Source: an uncultured Collinsella sp. (GTDB lineage: Bacteria > Actinomycetota > Coriobacteriia > Coriobacteriales > Coriobacteriaceae). From it: a stretch of DNA of 5,763 nt. Every line of letters starts with the position of its first letter. Positions within the stretch are counted from its first letter, which is position 1. Below are positions 5,382 through 5,763 of the stretch, piece after piece. A program made the position numbers and the translations under genes. The notes below the pieces were generated by a model, which did no database searches, was not told the origin of the DNA, and saw only the letters and a program-made list of their open reading frames with translations. The stretch lies in contig USCN01000094.1 of assembly GCA_900553165.1 (NCBI GenBank), positions 1 through 5,763 on the forward strand, written 5' to 3'.

Positions 5382-5763
5382 TGCAAAAGGCAATCTATAC
5401 CACCGTCGGGATCGATGAGCTCCTGTCGCATGTCCAGGCGCTCAAGGGCGTCGGCGCGCGCTTTGTGCAAATGCACGCCGAGCGCAACGTCGACGACGGC
5501 TCGTATCGCTTGGTCTATACGTTTATCAACGTTCGTGCTGCTCAGGAGCATATTGCGCAGGATGGCAGCTATGCGATTGAGAACCTGGTGGTTGAGGGCA
5601 TCGACCAGTACCAGGAGATTCCGTCCATCAGCTCGTATTACCCCGCGGTGTTCCCGTTTGAAAACGAAGCGCACGATCTGTTTGGTCTTGCCATCACCGA
5701 TATGCAGATCGACTTTAAGGGCTTTTTCTACCAGGTTTCGACTGCCGAGCCCATGAGCGTTAT
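5381..5763 (+). CDS. echD: EchD/NuoC-type subunit (complex I 30-kDa family), 3' truncated by window edge
   Basis: The frame runs open from ATG 5381 through the right edge, giving 127 complete codons and no stop. The product begins MQKAIYTTVGIDELLSHVQA. It shows an alternating strand pattern SYRLVYTFINV (41-51) typical of the 30-kDa fold. Its family signature is SYYPAVFPFENEAHDLFG (85-102), the counterpart of FPaa.w.EREa.DlfG in NuoC and the N-terminal part of HycE. In known complexes this subunit binds the small and large hydrogenase subunits and stabilises the peripheral arm; it carries no cofactor. Here the usual ERE reads ENE. Its position directly after echC matches ech operon order. Whether it ends soon, as a separate EchD, or continues into a fused large subunit as in HycE/HyfG cannot be seen. 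No membrane segment or signal peptide is visible. Confidence 0.85.
   Translation, partial: MQKAIYTTVGIDELLSHVQALKGVGARFVQMHAERNVDDGSYRLVYTFINVRAAQEHIAQDGSYAIENLVVEGIDQYQEIPSISSYYPAVFPFENEAHDLFGLAITDMQIDFKGFFYQVSTAEPMSV

Noticed and set aside
3132..5393. A 753-codon open frame on the minus strand across the membrane fusion and EchC genes
   Set aside because: It is rich in His, Arg, Ala and Gln with no recognisable domain, and lies antisense to three well-supported genes. It is the antisense shadow expected of GC-rich codon bias.
5415..5756. A 113-codon plus-strand frame at the right end
   Set aside because: It overlaps the EchD/NuoC frame, is Arg/Ser-rich with no family match, and lacks a ribosome binding site. 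The 5381 frame has the family signature and an AAAGGAGG.

Overview
The window is about 60% GC. It carries the tail of a flavoprotein oxidoreductase gene, a solitary DNA-binding gene flanked by intergenic DNA, and the first three genes of an operon for a membrane-bound, energy-converting [NiFe]-hydrogenase-type complex. GC content, codon choice and this gene set suggest an anaerobic high-GC Gram-positive of the Coriobacteriia (Collinsella-like). That assignment is inference; no marker gene is present.

Layout. Bases 1-783 (+) are the C-terminal half of an NADH/FAD-dependent oxidoreductase of the 2-enoate reductase / old yellow enzyme class. It is cut by the window edge and closed by a strong rho-independent terminator (864-906). 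Bases 907-1230 are gene-free and partly AT-rich, with two short perfect dyads and a weak promoter. Bases 1231-1635 (+) encode a 134-residue tandem helix-turn-helix protein resembling OrfA of IS3/IS150 elements, with no transposase partner, followed by its own terminator (1648-1670). Bases 1671-1919 are non-coding leader DNA for the next operon.

From 1920 to the right edge the genes are tightly packed on the + strand. A 960-residue membrane protein has an antiporter-like NuoL/EchA region joined in one frame to a NuoH/EchB region. After it come an EchC-type small subunit (4815-5381), with a CxxC...GxC...PGC [4Fe-4S] signature, and an EchD/NuoC-type subunit (5381 to the edge, incomplete). This is the A-B-C-D order of Ech hydrogenases, with A and B fused. 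The [NiFe] large subunit (EchE) and the polyferredoxin (EchF) would be expected just beyond the window.

How the genes would work together: in known Ech complexes reduced ferredoxin passes electrons through FeS clusters to the small subunit and the [NiFe] site. The energy released drives H+ or Na+ translocation through the EchA/EchB membrane arm. The catalytic subunit is not in view, so hydrogenase activity is inferred from the small-subunit signature and gene order. The most unusual observation is the EchA-EchB fusion, with a possible internal start that could also make free EchB.
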